Position numbers and translations under genes: made by a program. Of a stretch of 64,000 nt of DNA, positions 1 through 15,000 are shown in pieces. Numbering within the stretch: the first letter of the stretch is position 1; each line of letters starts with the position of its first letter. Origin of the DNA: Cyprinodon diabolis (taxonomy: Eukaryota; Chordata; Actinopteri; Cyprinodontiformes; Cyprinodontidae); the NCBI GenBank assembly GCA_030533445.1, contig CM060082.1:36581317-36645316 (forward strand), given 5' to 3'. Under the pieces are notes generated by a model. The model saw only the letters and a list, made by a program, of their open reading frames with translations. It had not been told where the DNA came from and ran no database searches.

Positions 1-38
1 AAATCTAAACAATAAAATTCCTTACATTTGTGTCTTAC

Positions 39-178
39 ATTTCTTATGATTTGCCTGACAGCAGGTGAGTCCGGAGCGTAGACTATCCGTCCCATCAGCA
101 TCGGTTTCACAGAGTTCCACACGATCCTTGTGGCAGGATTGGACTGCAGCTCTTTCATCAAGTCATTGCAGAAATGAG
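39..178 (-). CDS. abca4: abca4 coding exon 9
   Basis: The 140-nt exon has acceptor GTTGCAG| and donor |GTAAGA. It reads [20 protein letters not shown], then [20 protein letters not shown] and VRQIIRN. The cysteine aligns with human C370, and [16 protein letters not shown] is a family signature. The exon ends in phase 0 only 38 bp from the left edge, so the rest of the gene lies outside. Confidence 0.95.
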
Positions 179-3100
179 CTGCAACAGGGTACCACTTAAT
201 TGATTTTTTTTTCTTTTGCATTTTGAATCCCTTTATTAACAAATCCACTATTTTAATAAAGGGATCCACTCAATCTGCTATGTTATTAAAACGAGAAATG
301 CACTCACTGGTGCTATTGTCGTAAGTGTAGTCACCCTTGGCCCAGCCGCTGCTGATACCCAGGAAGGCTTTGTAGTTATTGTCCTCATACCAATTAAAAG
401 AGGTGACTCTGGAGAAAGCCCCCTCTGTGTAGCCACATACCAGGCTGGAAGCAGCCGCCATCACCTTCCTGAAGGACAGATTATTCTGGAATAAAGGATT
501 TAAGACCTGGATGAGCTCCCTGGAGCTGCTCCTGTGGAATAACTGGAACGATATAAGAGAAAGTGGAAAAGTCAGTGGCAAACAAGAGAAAACAGGAAGA
601 TTCTAGTTCAACATCTATTTAAAATGCATGGTTTATAATTGGAAGGATTCTGATGTACATTTTAATGTAAGTCCTTTATTTAGAAAAATAGGCAACCGCT
701 TCAATTACTGCAAACAGTTAAATGTTTCAGATCAACAACTTATAATATAACACAATATCTTACAGTATCTTACATCTTTTAATGACAGGAATTGATACTT
801 CACACACTTGTGTTAAAATTTGTTGGACCTCCCGTGCTCTGTTTTTTTTTTTTTGTTGACTCAAATTTCTAATTTTGTGTTTAACCTTTAAACTTTGTTT
901 AGATTGTTTTATGTCCTATTAGATGCCTCTGTATTCAGTTATTTATTCTTAAATCCTTTTCCATTAGCTTCCTTTGACACGTTCCTTCTCTCTGTTGCCC
1001 CCTAGTGCTGCTTTCCTTTCTCCTTAGCTCCTTTCTAGCTGCTTCTGTCCACACCTGCTCCCAATTAACTGATTTCTCCACTCTTGGTTCTGTCTCCCAT
1101 ATATACTCCTCTTCTGCAGTTCATAAGTGCTAGATTCTCATCAATACTTCGTTCCTATTGTATATTCCTCCAGAGTGTCTCCCTGTTTTGGTTCCGGATT
1201 TCCCTGCCTGTTGTTTATTGGATTCTTTTGTTGTTGCCACATTAGCTGCCTCATAGTAGCTTTGCCTCGTCTGTTCCTATTTGGCTGTGACTCCATCCTG
1301 GAGAGAAATATCAGCTGTGCTGCTGCCATCAACACCTTTGTTTATGTTGAAGATCGGCCTGTTTTTACAGTATAGTCCTGTTTCTCTGACTGTGACTGGC
1401 TGGATGTGCTCTTTGCATCCTCCGACATGGGAGTTGGCTCGGAGCTCGTCTGCCTGGCTGTGTGTTTCCTGGACGGGGCCGCCTTTTACAATTGCTTTTT
1501 GTATCTCTGCTTCTGTCTCCTTGAACCCCAGTAGGCCTCTGCAGATGGCCGCTCAACCTGACCCTGGTTCTGCTGGAGGTTCCCTCCTGTGAAAAGGGAG
1601 TTTTTCCTCTCCACTGTCGCTACAAGCATGCTTAGTGTGAGGGATTGTATTTGAGTCAATGAGTCGATGCAATCAACTGGTTTTCCTTGGCGCTATAGAA
1701 ATAAATTGAATTGAAACATTAAATATCTGCAAGAACTACTGTCTGCATTTGTGTCCTCAACCAACTTCCACCCAACCCTGACACTAGATGCGGTTGGTAG
1801 CAGTTAATCCATTATTTATTCAGACTGATATGAAATAAAATGGTCCACTGTTAAGAAAATCTGTATTTTCCATTTACTTGGGGAAATCTTTGTCTGATTT
1901 TGAAGTAATGTTGATGATTCTATTCATAAAAAGCAAAATAAGACATCTTGAAAAGTACTTGCTCAGTGTGCTCAAGTCGTGTAATATCTGGGATCTTCCT
2001 CATCTGAATTACAGGAAGTGAGATATTTATGCCTTCCACTTCAAGCATACACTATGTACAGTGCCAAAAGAGACAACTCTGTCACCAACAGGATGTAAGA
2101 CTGTCAACTGCATTGAACAAATCTTTGGAAACAAAAGAAGTGAAATTAGGTCATAGGATAATAATAATTTTATTTGGATATTTGTTATACAAATAACCCA
2201 GTAAGACTCCAGACTTACATTTTATGCATTATGAATAAAAATAGAATAATAGATAAAAAAAAACAACAACATAAGACTTATAGAAACAAATCATCGGAAC
2301 TCATCCATCATCATTATTTCCTGGATCGCAGACTGCTCTTGTTTTTTTCCCATTCATATTGTTATATAATAATGATTTATCATTATTTTTCTGTCTAAAT
2401 AGGCTTGCTCTACATTTAGATTTCCTAACACGCATCAGAAAATATCTCTCCACCGTCTGTTTGCGTATAAACTCAGCCAGGAGGAAGCAACCATTTCCTG
2501 TCAGCTATAAATAGGAAGCTGTGAACTTTTGAATGGGGAGCTACTGGTTTGCTGTGCTTACTGGTTCTTACCTCTCCCAGTCTGTCCGAAGCAGCGGAGA
2601 CGATCCGGACCCAGAAGTGAATGTCAATGCCGTTAGAGTAATTGTCCAGAATACGAGGAAGCTAAAGAGAAAAAGATAAATGTTTTAAAAGGTAAATTAT
2701 AATTTCTAACCATTCTTGGGAATTGAAAAAAAAAATAGAAGAAACGTTGATGTTAAATTTAATAATGAATATTGAATAGACCATGAATTGAAAAAAACAA
2801 CAACAAAAAACAGGAAGCAAATTGAAACGTGTTTGATTTTTCTTTCTTAAAAGGGAAATATTGGTAAAAAAAAAAAAAGAAAAACACACAAAAATAAATT
2901 GCAGGCAGGGCACATCTAATTATTTCACAACTGAATCCTTTGCATTTTAATTTTTCTTTGTTTTGTCTTTAAATCATTGCAGAAGAGACAATTATTTATT
3001 TATTTAGTTCAGTTAATCAAAAGACTCACATATGGTGTCAAATTATCAAAAAGGAACCCCCATCCCACTCTCTGCTGCAGTTGAGTTTTTTTTGTTGTTT

Positions 3101-6100
3101 TTTTTCCCCTTTCACTTCCCACCAACTCTGAGTAACTCAACTGTTCCCACAGCATGATGGTGCCACCACCAGCTATGGCTATGATAAATTCCACATTTGT
3201 AGTGCTGTATTATGTTTTCTGCCAAATTGAATTTCTATTAAATAGTTGACATAAGAAGGCCTTTGGTTATTTGAATTATTTAATACTAGCAGAGGTGTCA
3301 AACGTATTAATGTTTATTACTTAAGTACAGTAGAAGTATAAATCCTACTGTTTAAAAACAATTTTGTAGAAGTTAGAATCTCAACTTAAGCTTTTCACTC
3401 AAGTAAAAGTGTAAAAGTACCATTTTTAAACCTAAAATATAAAAGGAAAAGTAATGAATAAAGTTAAGGACTGATGCTTTACTGCAGTGCACTACCCTAT
3501 CAAAGGAAAATTTTTCTACAATTCTGGATGATAACTTCCTTATACTTAGGTTTCTTAGTTTTATAACTAACGGCAACAGTTTTGAAATAAACTTTGCATT
3601 TTCTTGAAAAACTATTTATGTTTGTATGTAATGAACAACAAGTTGGTGCAGCTCTGAGTCCATCCACAAATAAATTAATTGCCTAGATGAAACTAGTTAT
3701 TTTTAAGGCTGTTTTTTTTTTCTTGTCAAATACCAACAGGCCATAATGAAAATGAGCTTAAATGAAACAAAACTAATAAGTAGATGAGTAGAAAGTGGAA
3801 ATAATTGCAAAAAAATGAAATGAGTTGAAGTAAAAAGTTGTCTAAAAAATTATTACTCCAGTAAAGTATAGGTAGCCAAAATTTCTACTTAAGTAAGGTG
3901 ACGAAGTATTTGTACTTTGTTACTTGACACCTCTGAATGCTATTTGCAAAAATGTAGTAAATACATAGCAGACTTTTTATTTTTGTTAATAAAACGTATT
4001 GAAAATAATGAATCCTTTGCTAAATTTGTTTCTAATCACATTAAAAATTAGAAAAACTTTACAGGGAATAAAAAAGTTTCTCATAAAACAGTGAAATTAA
4101 ATATCCGTGATTCAAAAACCAAACTAGCATCTGGAAAATGGATAAGATCCTCCGTCTGTCCTCAGTTTCCTTTGTTTCTACTTGAGGACTATTTGGGTTT
4201 TCCAAAACACCTTCCAGAAAAACTCACAAGACAATAGAAGAAAGGATCAGGATGTTAGATGAAGCCAAGACACAGAGAGTTACCATCAGGAACATCCTTC
4301 CTCTTTTCTTCATTCACGTTTTACTCGTATGAAATGAAGATTTGTTTCTGAGAAAAGTTCAGAGCTTTTTCTTGCAACTGCACCCTTGGAGACACGGTAA
4401 ACTGTTAAAGAGCAGCTGGCACTGTTCCACTGGACTGTACTGTAACTGGGTAGGAATGAGGCAGGAAGGAGCATCTGTTGTTGTCTGTCTGATTGTCAGT
4501 GTCAGTGTTTACGCTTTCAGACAGAGAAAGAAAGAGACGTTGTGTCTTTGCTCAACCTCTCCAAATATGATTTCTTAGGTTCAACCCACATTTTTTAGAA
4601 ATAAAGATAAAAAAAAGTAGTTTTTTTTTTTTTTTTTTTAATAGGTCAAGTAGATAGGTCCACACAAACCATATTCACTATAATCACCTAAGAATGCTGA
4701 CACCAAATACTTATGAGGGGGATGAAAGTGACAGCCAATTTCCTTGTTAGTAGTTTATCTGTTTTATTTGTTTGTTTGTTTGTTTTTTCTCTTCTGGATT
4801 ATGTTTTTTTTTCTCCTCTGTAATTTTGAAATATTTATCTAAAAATGTTTAATCATCTCTGAAAAATAACGAAAAGAGACAGTAGTAACAAGGAGCAATA
4901 TTGTTAGATATGTGAATGATATGGATTAGATAAGAATGTTGAATTGCGTATGCTCTTCCAGAGGAAAAAACAATAATAAAAAAAGAAAATTAATGAATAA
5001 AAAAGTTTGCTTTGGATTTGGTGAGGCTGTTATATTTGTATTTAAATTGTCCTGTTAATTAACACAGAGCCTTTCATGCAGTAGAATATCCATATCCTAA
5101 GCTTTTAATAGAAGTGTGTGATTTGCTGCCGTTAATATTTATCCATAAGCTTAACTTAGTCGTATTTGACCAAAAGCACTCTGTTCCAGTTAAACTGCTA
5201 TTAGAGATGTGAAAACTCCAGATGTTGACATGTTTGAAGTTGGGACAGCAAACGCTTCTTCCTTCCTTTGATATTTTTATTTACTTGCTTTTATTCTGAT
5301 TTTTTTTTGTGGTCCAATAGTTTGATTTGTTTTACAAATATTTTTCGCTTTTCATTCTGCTTTTATTCTTTTTATATTTTATTATGTAATTCATATAAAG
5401 CACTTTGAATGTCCATATGCTAAATTCTGCTATAAAGATAAAATTGCTTTGCCTTACACTCAACTTCTGTTTACATATTGTTTATATCTCCACAGTGAGG
5501 CAAGGAAGGAACCAAACCAGAGCTCCCCTTTAGCCTTTTTGTCAAAGTCCTTGTATTTTATGTTTTTAAACCTTTATATATTTTAGAGAATAATTTATTC
5601 CTAGACTTATGAGGACCAATACACATCTGCTTTAATCCAATGGCATGCTCTCTTGTCTGTCCCGTTTTGAAAAGAGAGAAAGGGAAATGTGGCTCTAACG
5701 TAGTAGACTCATGGTCAGTCTTTGTAACTCCTTAGCTCACACTCTTTAATAAACACTGTTTCAAAGCTGAGCTAAGATTAGGACTGGGTGCTCTGCTACT
5801 AACGTATCATTTAAGATCAAGTACTTTCCTAATTTAGCCTCTTGGACCTGATCAGTTTATTTTTGGAGGAAACTACATTTGTTTATTGTAAAGATAAATA
5901 AAATATTCTGATCCACTGAAAGAGGGGGAGATGGTCCTAAGAATGATGCTGTGTGTAAAAAAAAAAAAACATGTAAAGCGAAGCACATTTTGAAATTTTC
6001 TCCTCTTGTGTTTCTCTGGTCATGTTTTTGTTCTGCATGACAGTTTAACAATGCTGTGTTTACTTGCACTGCATTTCCCTAAAAAAAAAAAAGCTCCACC

Positions 6101-8395
6101 CTGTGAGTTATTCTCTGCGTAAAAAATAAATAAAAAACACAAACAGATGTTTATCCTTTGTGTCAACCGACTTTAAACACGTGAGGCACCTGAATGTTCC
6201 TACTGTTATTATAAACACTTTACTTCTCTTTTATTTTTTTTATTTTTTTTACATCAAATAGAATATTTATAATATATGCAGACAGTAATTTATTTGTAAA
6301 TTATCTCTGGAACTTTTGCGATCAATACTATAGAGACAGCTAATATGGGGAAAAAAAGAAAATATAGCATACACACAGAATACTAATTCACGTGCATGAA
6401 ATACTGATTTGTCTGCAGAAATTAAGCAACTTATTTAAAGCAGGCAACTTTACAATATGTTTCAGTATTATTATACATCCCTGATAACCGTGGTACCTTG
6501 CTGTTGGTCAATAACTCCATCCCAGCATCCCAGCAGTCTTAGATGTGCCAGTAAAGCCAGCTGATTGGCCCTTTAACATTACATTTAAATGTCTCTAATT
6601 AATGAGAATTCTGGCAATCATTTTCTAGCTCATCCCCAACCTTAAAAAAAACTCAGACTATTGCAGTCTATCCTGTTTTTTTTATTATTCCTCTGTTCTC
6701 TAATTGTTTGAAAAAGTTAGCTGCATAGAAAGATTATGTTCCAGTATTTTATGCATATTTTGTGCCACAACTTCATGCGTAAGAATCAATACTTCATGTG
6801 CATGCTCTCTCTCTTTTTTTTTTTCTCCCATGTCAATTTCAGGCTCTCAACACTCCCAAAACTTTTATTAAGTTCTTTATTTCTCTTTAATAAAAGATGC
6901 CTTGCAAAATTCATTTTTAATTTAATTTGTCTTCATTTGCCTTTGCAGATCAAACTTTTTTAGTCACAGCTGCTACTCTATCAGTGGTATGTCTCCACCG
7001 GTTAGGCACATCCAGATGCTGGACTTTTGTGCATCTTTCACTTTGTGAAACAGTTTAATTTGAGTTTTTTCAGTAGGTCTGGTTTTTCACTAAGGTATTT
7101 TATGAAATGTTCTAATCTAAGCCATTTTTGTGGTAGATCTGGCTGCAGGTTAAAGGTCACTTTTAGTTGGAACGTGAAGCTTCATCCCCTCAGCCTGATT
7201 CCAGGGCCAACACTGCAAAAACGATCTAGAAATAAGTAAAACGTTCTTAAATTAAATGTATTTAACCTTAATTTGAGAAGGTTAATGAGATGATTTGCCA
7301 ATGGAATGAGTGTTTTTACTCTTAAAATAAGATATTTAGATAATATGCAATTGTGTTTTCTTATTTTAAATGTAAATTGTCTTGTTCAATTGGCAAGATG
7401 ACTATTTAACCTCCTCAATTCAAGAACAAATGCACTAATTTTAAGAAAAAATTACTTATCTAGATTTAAATTTTTTCCAGTGAATCCTCTGACTACCAAT
7501 GGTTTAAGAAGATTCTGTATGAGATGTACCATGCTTTGGTCATGTTTAATACTAAGCACTCATTTCCAAAAGTCTGGACCTGGATGCTGAGTCTTCTGGA
7601 GACTATGATTTCAGTCAAATAAGCCTCAAGTGCCATTTCAACAGTGGGCTGTTGGCCTGTGGGAAACTGATGTTAAGATCTAATAAGATGCATATGAAAG
7701 TGTGTGTTAGAGCCAAACAAAATGTAAATATTCTCTCTGTAAAATCAGAGCAAAATTGAGAAGTTAAAAGCCTGCAATGAATCGGAAGCTGCTGTGACAT
7801 CAGGGTAACTGTCTGCAACAAAGACCCTGCTCCCAAATGTTTTTGCAGCTGCCCATAAAAAGACAAGAAAAAAAGATAAATCTTTGCTACTCATTTGACC
7901 GAATATGGCCACAATGCTGCAAATTATATATGTGGAAGCCTAGAGGAGATTTTTACTTCAGATCAAAAGCTCAAGTTAACATATATGGCTAAACCTAAAA
8001 TAAACTTTTCTTATCTCAAATGAAATGTCATTAAATTATGCTAAGAAGTCTGGTTTGCATCATTAACCCAACAAATCTAAATGAACTCTGCCCTCTGCAA
8101 AGAAGTGTAGTTAAATATCCAACCAGAAGTATGCCAGAAGATTGTTTAAAGGAAGAAAAAAGCATGAGGTCGAGGTGATCTTTGATCCTGTGTTCCTTTG
8201 AGAAAATCTATAGTAAAGACAAGCTTAACCTCCAGGTTGCTAAAGTTGTGTGCTGTAATATCCTTCTTCTTTAAATAAATCCTTAATTATTGATTAGTAT
8301 GACAATAACTGGCAAATGCAAACATTAAGGGGAAATCCATAAACTGTATTTATTATTTCTGTGTAACTAAGTTAAAGACTAAATCGGGGAGCTTT

Positions 8396-8426
<31 letters not shown>

Positions 8427-11400
8427 AACTCCACTAACCAGCCGGAAGAGTTTGAAAAAATCCACATTGGCATAGAACTTGTCCTCGATGATCTGCAGCC
8501 TTTGCGGGGTCAGGATGCACATGGCGTTCCGAACGGAATAGAGTCCTCTGTGGCTTTGGAAAATCAGGAATCGCTCCAGGAGGTTGAGGCTGCAGGCGAT
8601 GTCTTTTAAATGCAAGTCTGGGACCCCGAAAGCAAACTGAAACACAGCGGAAACAGGGGATTGCATCCTTTTAGTACAATCATTGCTCAACCTGTAAAAA
8701 CTACTATAGGTATTAAGTAACAAGGTAAGATGCTGAATTCAGACCTTAATGCTTTTGTTTTTGGGCCTTGGAGCCGTATTTAAAAAGCGAAACTAAAAAA
8801 ATCACAGTTTGATTTATTGTTATCCACAAAACCTCTGTTGTACTGTAGTTAACTGCTGAACATAGGTGCTAACATTCCACGTTGGCGTGACTTTGAGAGC
8901 TGCTGCCAGGAAGAAGGCAGAGTGTTACACAACAGGGAAACCCAGAGGAAGACAGTTTTTCCCTCTAATGAATTTCTTTGGAATTCTATATAAAAACCAT
9001 ATAAAAACGCATCACACATCTACTTTATTCTTAAATAAATTCTAGGAAACTGGGTTTGACTTTAAATTAAAGCACGAAACACTTCTCATTTCTTCAGTTA
9101 ATTGATGTTATTTTTATCTATTGAATAGAATACATCTTACTTTTTTGGCTTGGCTGTCATCATCAGCATCCTTTAATCTGCTCTCGATTATAAAAAGTCA
9201 ACTTTTATTTTACAATAAGATGAGAATTAGAACAGACAATGATTTCCTTGTTTTTGCTCCATGTAAGACTTTTTTCTTAGCATGGGTTTTCAAATTCTAA
9301 ATGAGAAAAAAAAGTAAGCGTAATGTATTTAAATGAAAGAAAGAAGGTTGAATAAGAAGTGATTTAAGATCAAATAAAATGGGTATAAATGATCTGCTTT
9401 CATTTCATTATTTACACAAAGATTTAAATTATTTATTTTTGAAATGGAAAAATAAACAATTCCACCTGCTGATGAAGATTCTCAGTCATCCAGGTCATAG
9501 TCATTCCGTAAAAGTTAAAAAAAAAATCCACTGGACTTGGTTTCCAAGATTTGAAGACTGGAGAGGTAGTAGCGAAACGTCTTCAAATCGTGGATTATTA
9601 TTATTTTTTTATTTTATTTTTTTACTTTTACGGAAAAACAATTCCACCTGGAGCTGCAAACATAATATTATTTTTACCATTTTTGTTTTATTTTGTACCA
9701 AAATTCATAGAATTATTCATCCTTATCTAATTTTGGAGGATATTAAACATTTTTGCTGTTTGTTTTCCTCACAGAATAAGCTAAATATAGCAAGCAGATA
9801 GACCATTAGGCCACGATAACTAGGCTGCCACTCCCCCTTTCTTATAAGCACTGTCAGAGTGTGAGGGAATTCCTTTCAGCCAGCTGGCTGGCAGTGTGTT
9901 GAAACAGTGGGGAAAAGGGGCATTATTGATATAATGACATTAACAATCAACTGAAGAAGACTAATTGGATTTAAGATTGTAATGTTCTACACATTAATTA
10001 TGTCTTATATATTTTAAATCTTTGGCTTAAAACTCTCAAACATTTTACAATGATTTGGGTTTTTTCACCATGTGCTAATTTCCTGATACATTGATTTAAG
10101 TGTCTTTAAAATATGTTGGGGTTTTTTTCTGTTTACAGATGAAAATACTTTCAGTACCTCATCTAGCCATGATGCATTTCCAGCAGTGACCTATCGAAAT
10201 TTGTTGGTACATACAAGCCTAAAATTCTGGTATAAATATATGACCATATTGGTTTAAACAGTTCAAACGTTTAGTTCCTGGGGAAATTTGGCTGTACAGC
10301 CTCTGCTCCCATTACATAACTGGTCTGGGGAGCTTTCTACCTAATGTTAGGAATGTTTCCTATTGTTGTCTGGGATGAATAGGTTCACCTTAGTTCCTGA
10401 TTGTTATGGTTATCACATATCCTGTAAAGTGATGCTGAAATGCTGCAGCCAGTATTCTTGTCTACACTGAGTGTTTCTTCATATGTGTGCATATCTGTAC
10501 CCGTTCAGGCCTGATTTGGGCATTGACTAGATGATACACCACAGACTCCGTCAGAGGAACGTCTCTCAGCAGGAATGACGTCAGAGTTTCATCGTCCTTC
10601 AGGATCGTCTCCACCTTCACTCCTCTACCTGTGTGGAAATAAGGGAAGCAGTTTGTGTCTTTCCATGCCCTGTTGGCTTTAACGGATAACTGCACACTGG
10701 AAAAACTGGTTCAGGGAGAAAAAATATATATATCCTAATTAATGCATACCAAGGACAAGCTGGAACAAGTCAGTTTCAGAGGAGGAATCAGAACAGGATG
10801 AGTACTTGCTGTTTGTTCCACCTCAACACAGGAGCAGCATTTCCATCAGCCTGTCTGTGCATGAGCAAAGTTTACTTTGAAAGCCAGAGTGTACATTTGG
10901 TCTCTATCCAGTTCTGCCTGTTCCCTCTTCTGGGTGATCTCACTTAGTTGTGTATCCAGTGGAAACAAGATAGAGTGGAAAAGCAAGTGTGGGCATGAGA
11001 TCCACATATTGATTTCATGAAAGAAAGTAAAGCAGCGCAACACCCTGAAAAATTTCTACATGAAATGTTTGCTTCTGTTAGAAACAGCCTTAAAGACCTT
11101 CTTAGCACCACCTCAAAGAAATGTTAAGAGAAGCCGTCTTGAAGTAAAGTCTAAGCTCAGAGAATTTGATGGGAATCCATGAGTGTAAAGCTGTTGCCCA
11201 TTGCCCACATTCCTCATTATGTAACAGATCACAAACTGACCTGTGCTCTGAATCACTAAAATCCCACTATGGAAGTCACTTTTTGTCAGTAGTGCGAAGA
11301 GACAGACAAAGTGACATAACATGAGTATTCACACGGATGACACTTTAATGTTTCCTATTATATACCAACATGAAGCAGCACCTAACTGTAAAATGGAAAC

Positions 11401-11973
11401 AAAAATCTAAATTGTGGTGTGGATATTTTTACTCAGCTTCCTTTAATCCGCTAATTACTGCAAGTATTCTACAAATATGGTCTTTGTGAAAGAGAGGGCC
11501 AAAAAGAAAGGTCATTCTTGTTGGTAGTGTCAATTAATTCACCAATGAAAAAGCAGTTTTCCGCATTGGTTTTTAACTTAAGTTCAGTTTAACTTCCATT
11601 AGATCTGCTGGACGTTTTTCTTTCCCTGTCATAAGTTTCTTTCATTCCATTTAATTGTACTACTTGGTATTATGGGTGTATTCTGCATTTAATTTGGGGC
11701 CTTTTACCTTTTGCTGAAGCACTTTGGTCAACATTGTTGTTTTAAAACGTGCTATATAGATATATTATATATATAAGGAAGATATGGGAAATTCAGTGAA
11801 TATTCTGACATATGACAAAAAAATTGAAACATTAGCGTTTGAAAGGTTCAGTTAATTAATTTTGACAAAAAAAAGACAAAATAAAAAAATAATCAACTGG
11901 ACTTTGCTCCCAAGTTTGAAGACATTTCGCTTCACATCCAGGCAGCTGTCTCAATTCAATTTCAATGTGTCAG

Positions 11974-12063
<90 letters not shown>

Positions 12064-15000
12064 GCAGATCAAGTGACTCATTTGATGAAAAACAATAAAA
12101 GTTTTCCATCACAGTTTTGGGAATATAAGAATTTTTATACATCCAAAACCCCACTTCATCGAAGCATAAAAAAAGTTTTATTGGAAAACATAATTTTTTT
12201 CCAAACCGCAATGTTTCCATTTAGTGAATTTAGTTTTGTAATCCCAATTTGCAACTTTTTAACGACTAATCAAAAAAACTACTGATGATATGCTGGTCTC
12301 AAACTCATGAATCAGTGATGCACTTGGCTTCACATGTATAATGGTCAGGTAGTTGGAGTTAAATCTCTTGGTCTGATGAGTTTTACACTAGTGTCAGGAA
12401 CATGGCAATCATTGGTTTGCTGGGTGAATTACATAAAAAATAAATCAGCACAATGTGAATTACAACTCCAAAAAACAATTGTTTTTAAATCTTTTCTTGT
12501 TGCATCCACAAACTTCAAAGTATTTGTTTTGTGTTACAGTATATGTCAGTATAAAATACAGTGTGTTATAGGAAAAAAATATTTTGATCAGATTACGCCT
12601 GTGAATTATCTCCTCCCCCTTTACTGTCTCTGTCTCTTTCTATCTCCCCTTAATTTCTATCCGCTCTTCCCTTTCTCGCCTCCCTTTTAATCTCTGTGTC
12701 CATTGCATGCTATTTTATTCCCTAAATCAGTTTCACATAAGCGGAAACTTATGGCAACAACCATAATGGTCTGCTTGTAAAAGCAAATCTTTAGGGCTAT
12801 CATGTAGCTCTGCTGCATCCATTCCCAGAGATATATTGGCAAAACAGGACCCCCTCCGCCCAAAAAAGTGTACCAATGAAAATCTAAAAATAAAATACTA
12901 TGCTGTATGCATTTTTATTTAGACCACTTTTACTTTTATATGCCTAAACAAAACCCAGTGCAACCAATTTACTTTAGACACTATCAAGTTATTAAAGTGG
13001 ACAACTGTTACAAGAACGAATACTTGTGCAATCTATAGAAACTATCTTTATGGAAGATGGCCAAAAATAAAGCTTTTTGTGGTTAATGTGAAGACGGATG
13101 AACTTAAGCCCAAAGTGGTTCTGGAAGATAAATAATAGTAAAATGAACTTAACCTCCAAAGAGCACAGGAAATCTAACCCAACAGCTAGAGCGATGAAGA
13201 GTGATGTATATTCATGTATAATGGTCTAGTCAAAGTCCAAACCGAATTTCAATTGAAAATGTCAAGGTTTCAAGTTTCCTGATCAAAGTTACCCTGTCCA
13301 AAAATTCTAGAACAGTTTAAGCACTATGAATATTCTTCCAGAAACTGTTTTTCAAATTACAGCCTGACAGAGCAGTCAGCAATATGCTGTTCAAGAAGGA
13401 AACCATGCAATGTCAGTGTTCTCTGATGAACGAGAAGGAGAACATGTGACAATGAAGCAGCTTATACTTCAGGACCTGTCTTAAGCCTGGGTGATATAAT
13501 GGTGTTAAACTGTCCAGACACTCTGATGAGAAAGTAACTAAGATGTAGGGAGCCTCAGATGAACCTTCAAATTAGATGCTGATTTTATCTTTCTAAATCC
13601 CATCAGATTAACTCATTCATATATCTCAATGGTGCCTTTAAACAGGCATGCATTCTGCCAGAAGTTAACAGTAACCGCAGAGTAAACTCTATTAATACTT
13701 GTGTAAACTCCCGCTTTAAACACAAGTGAAGCTATTTTCCACCCGCTCCTATAAAGCGGCTCCCAGATTAAAGGACTTTGCGCATGCATCCTTTTAAGAC
13801 GGTTCTGCAGGAAGTTGATGAAAGCCTGGACCACTGACCTGAGACCTTTTCAGGATGAGTGCGCAGCGTGTTCATAAAGTTGCTCATGGCGTTCAGTTCC
13901 CTCCAGAGACGACCGACCTGCAGAAAGTCCGGGTCACTGAAAAGGAGCTCTTCTGCATCCGAGTAGAATCGGGCCAGTCTGTGGAAAAATAATGTCATGT
14001 TCCTGAGTTTATTTATTCACAGTTCCCTCCAAACATGTTCCTACATCTTGCAGTTTGTCGGTTTTTAATGTTGCAACCACAAACCTTATTGGCAAAAGTA
14101 CCATAACTATAAAGCAGAGGGAATGCTGATATGTTTTGTACATCTTTTAGCAAATAAAACTGGGAAAACCTAGATCAGAATATTCATTCTTCCCCCTTTT
14201 TATGTTGCTACTCCTAAAAGATTATTTGATCGCCTTCAGATGAAGAGATTTAATTGCAATATTAACACACTATTACCCACTCTGTATGTATGACTTGTTT
14301 AAATTGTCTCTGTAAAGTATCTTGAGATAACGTAAACTGGTGCTGCATAAATAAACAAAATTAAAATGAATTAAATGTTTTTTGGAGGTCTCGGAGATTG
14401 AGAGAGCAGATAATTTCATATATCTATAGGCCAATGTTCATCTCTTCTTTCTTTGTATGTTGGTGTTATTGCCATAAACAAATGCAAAATGCATGTCTGT
14501 ATATCCTTGTTGCACACTGTAGATTATGAAATGTAATATACTTATGAAATACTGTTAGACCTGCAAACCTCAAAAGCCCAAAAATGTCTAGGCTTTCAAT
14601 TTAAACTGACAGCCCAGACAAGGACACTATTCATCTGAGAAGCAGGCAAGAGAGCAGTCTTAAATCTAGAGGAGCTGCGAAGATCTTAAGGAGAATCTTT
14701 CAACAAAGAAGCTATTACATCTCCTCCCTAAATCTGGTCTTTATGGGAGAGTGACAAGAATGAAGCTGTGATTTTATTAGGGTCAGTGGTTCCTCCAGAA
14801 ATGCTTCATAGGGGCAGCCAGATGGGAGCACTAAAAATCTTGGGGTGGCAAACTGAAACTAACAGCCATAATTTCAGGGTTTGAATATACACTGCAAAAA
14901 CTGTCAATCTAAATAAGTCAGTTTTTCTGAAAATAAGTGCATTTTGTCTTCAATTGAGGAGGTAAGTGAAACACTTTGCCAATGGATCAAGAGAATATAC

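Noticed and set aside
530..535. Alternative acceptor CCACAG for abca4 exon 8
   Set aside because: It would shift the frame relative to exon 7; the upstream TTCCAG acceptor at 543-544 keeps frame and aligns [10 protein letters not shown] with the human sequence.
11862..12285. Tyr/Ile-rich open frames on both strands
   Set aside because: They are translations of the TA microsatellite.
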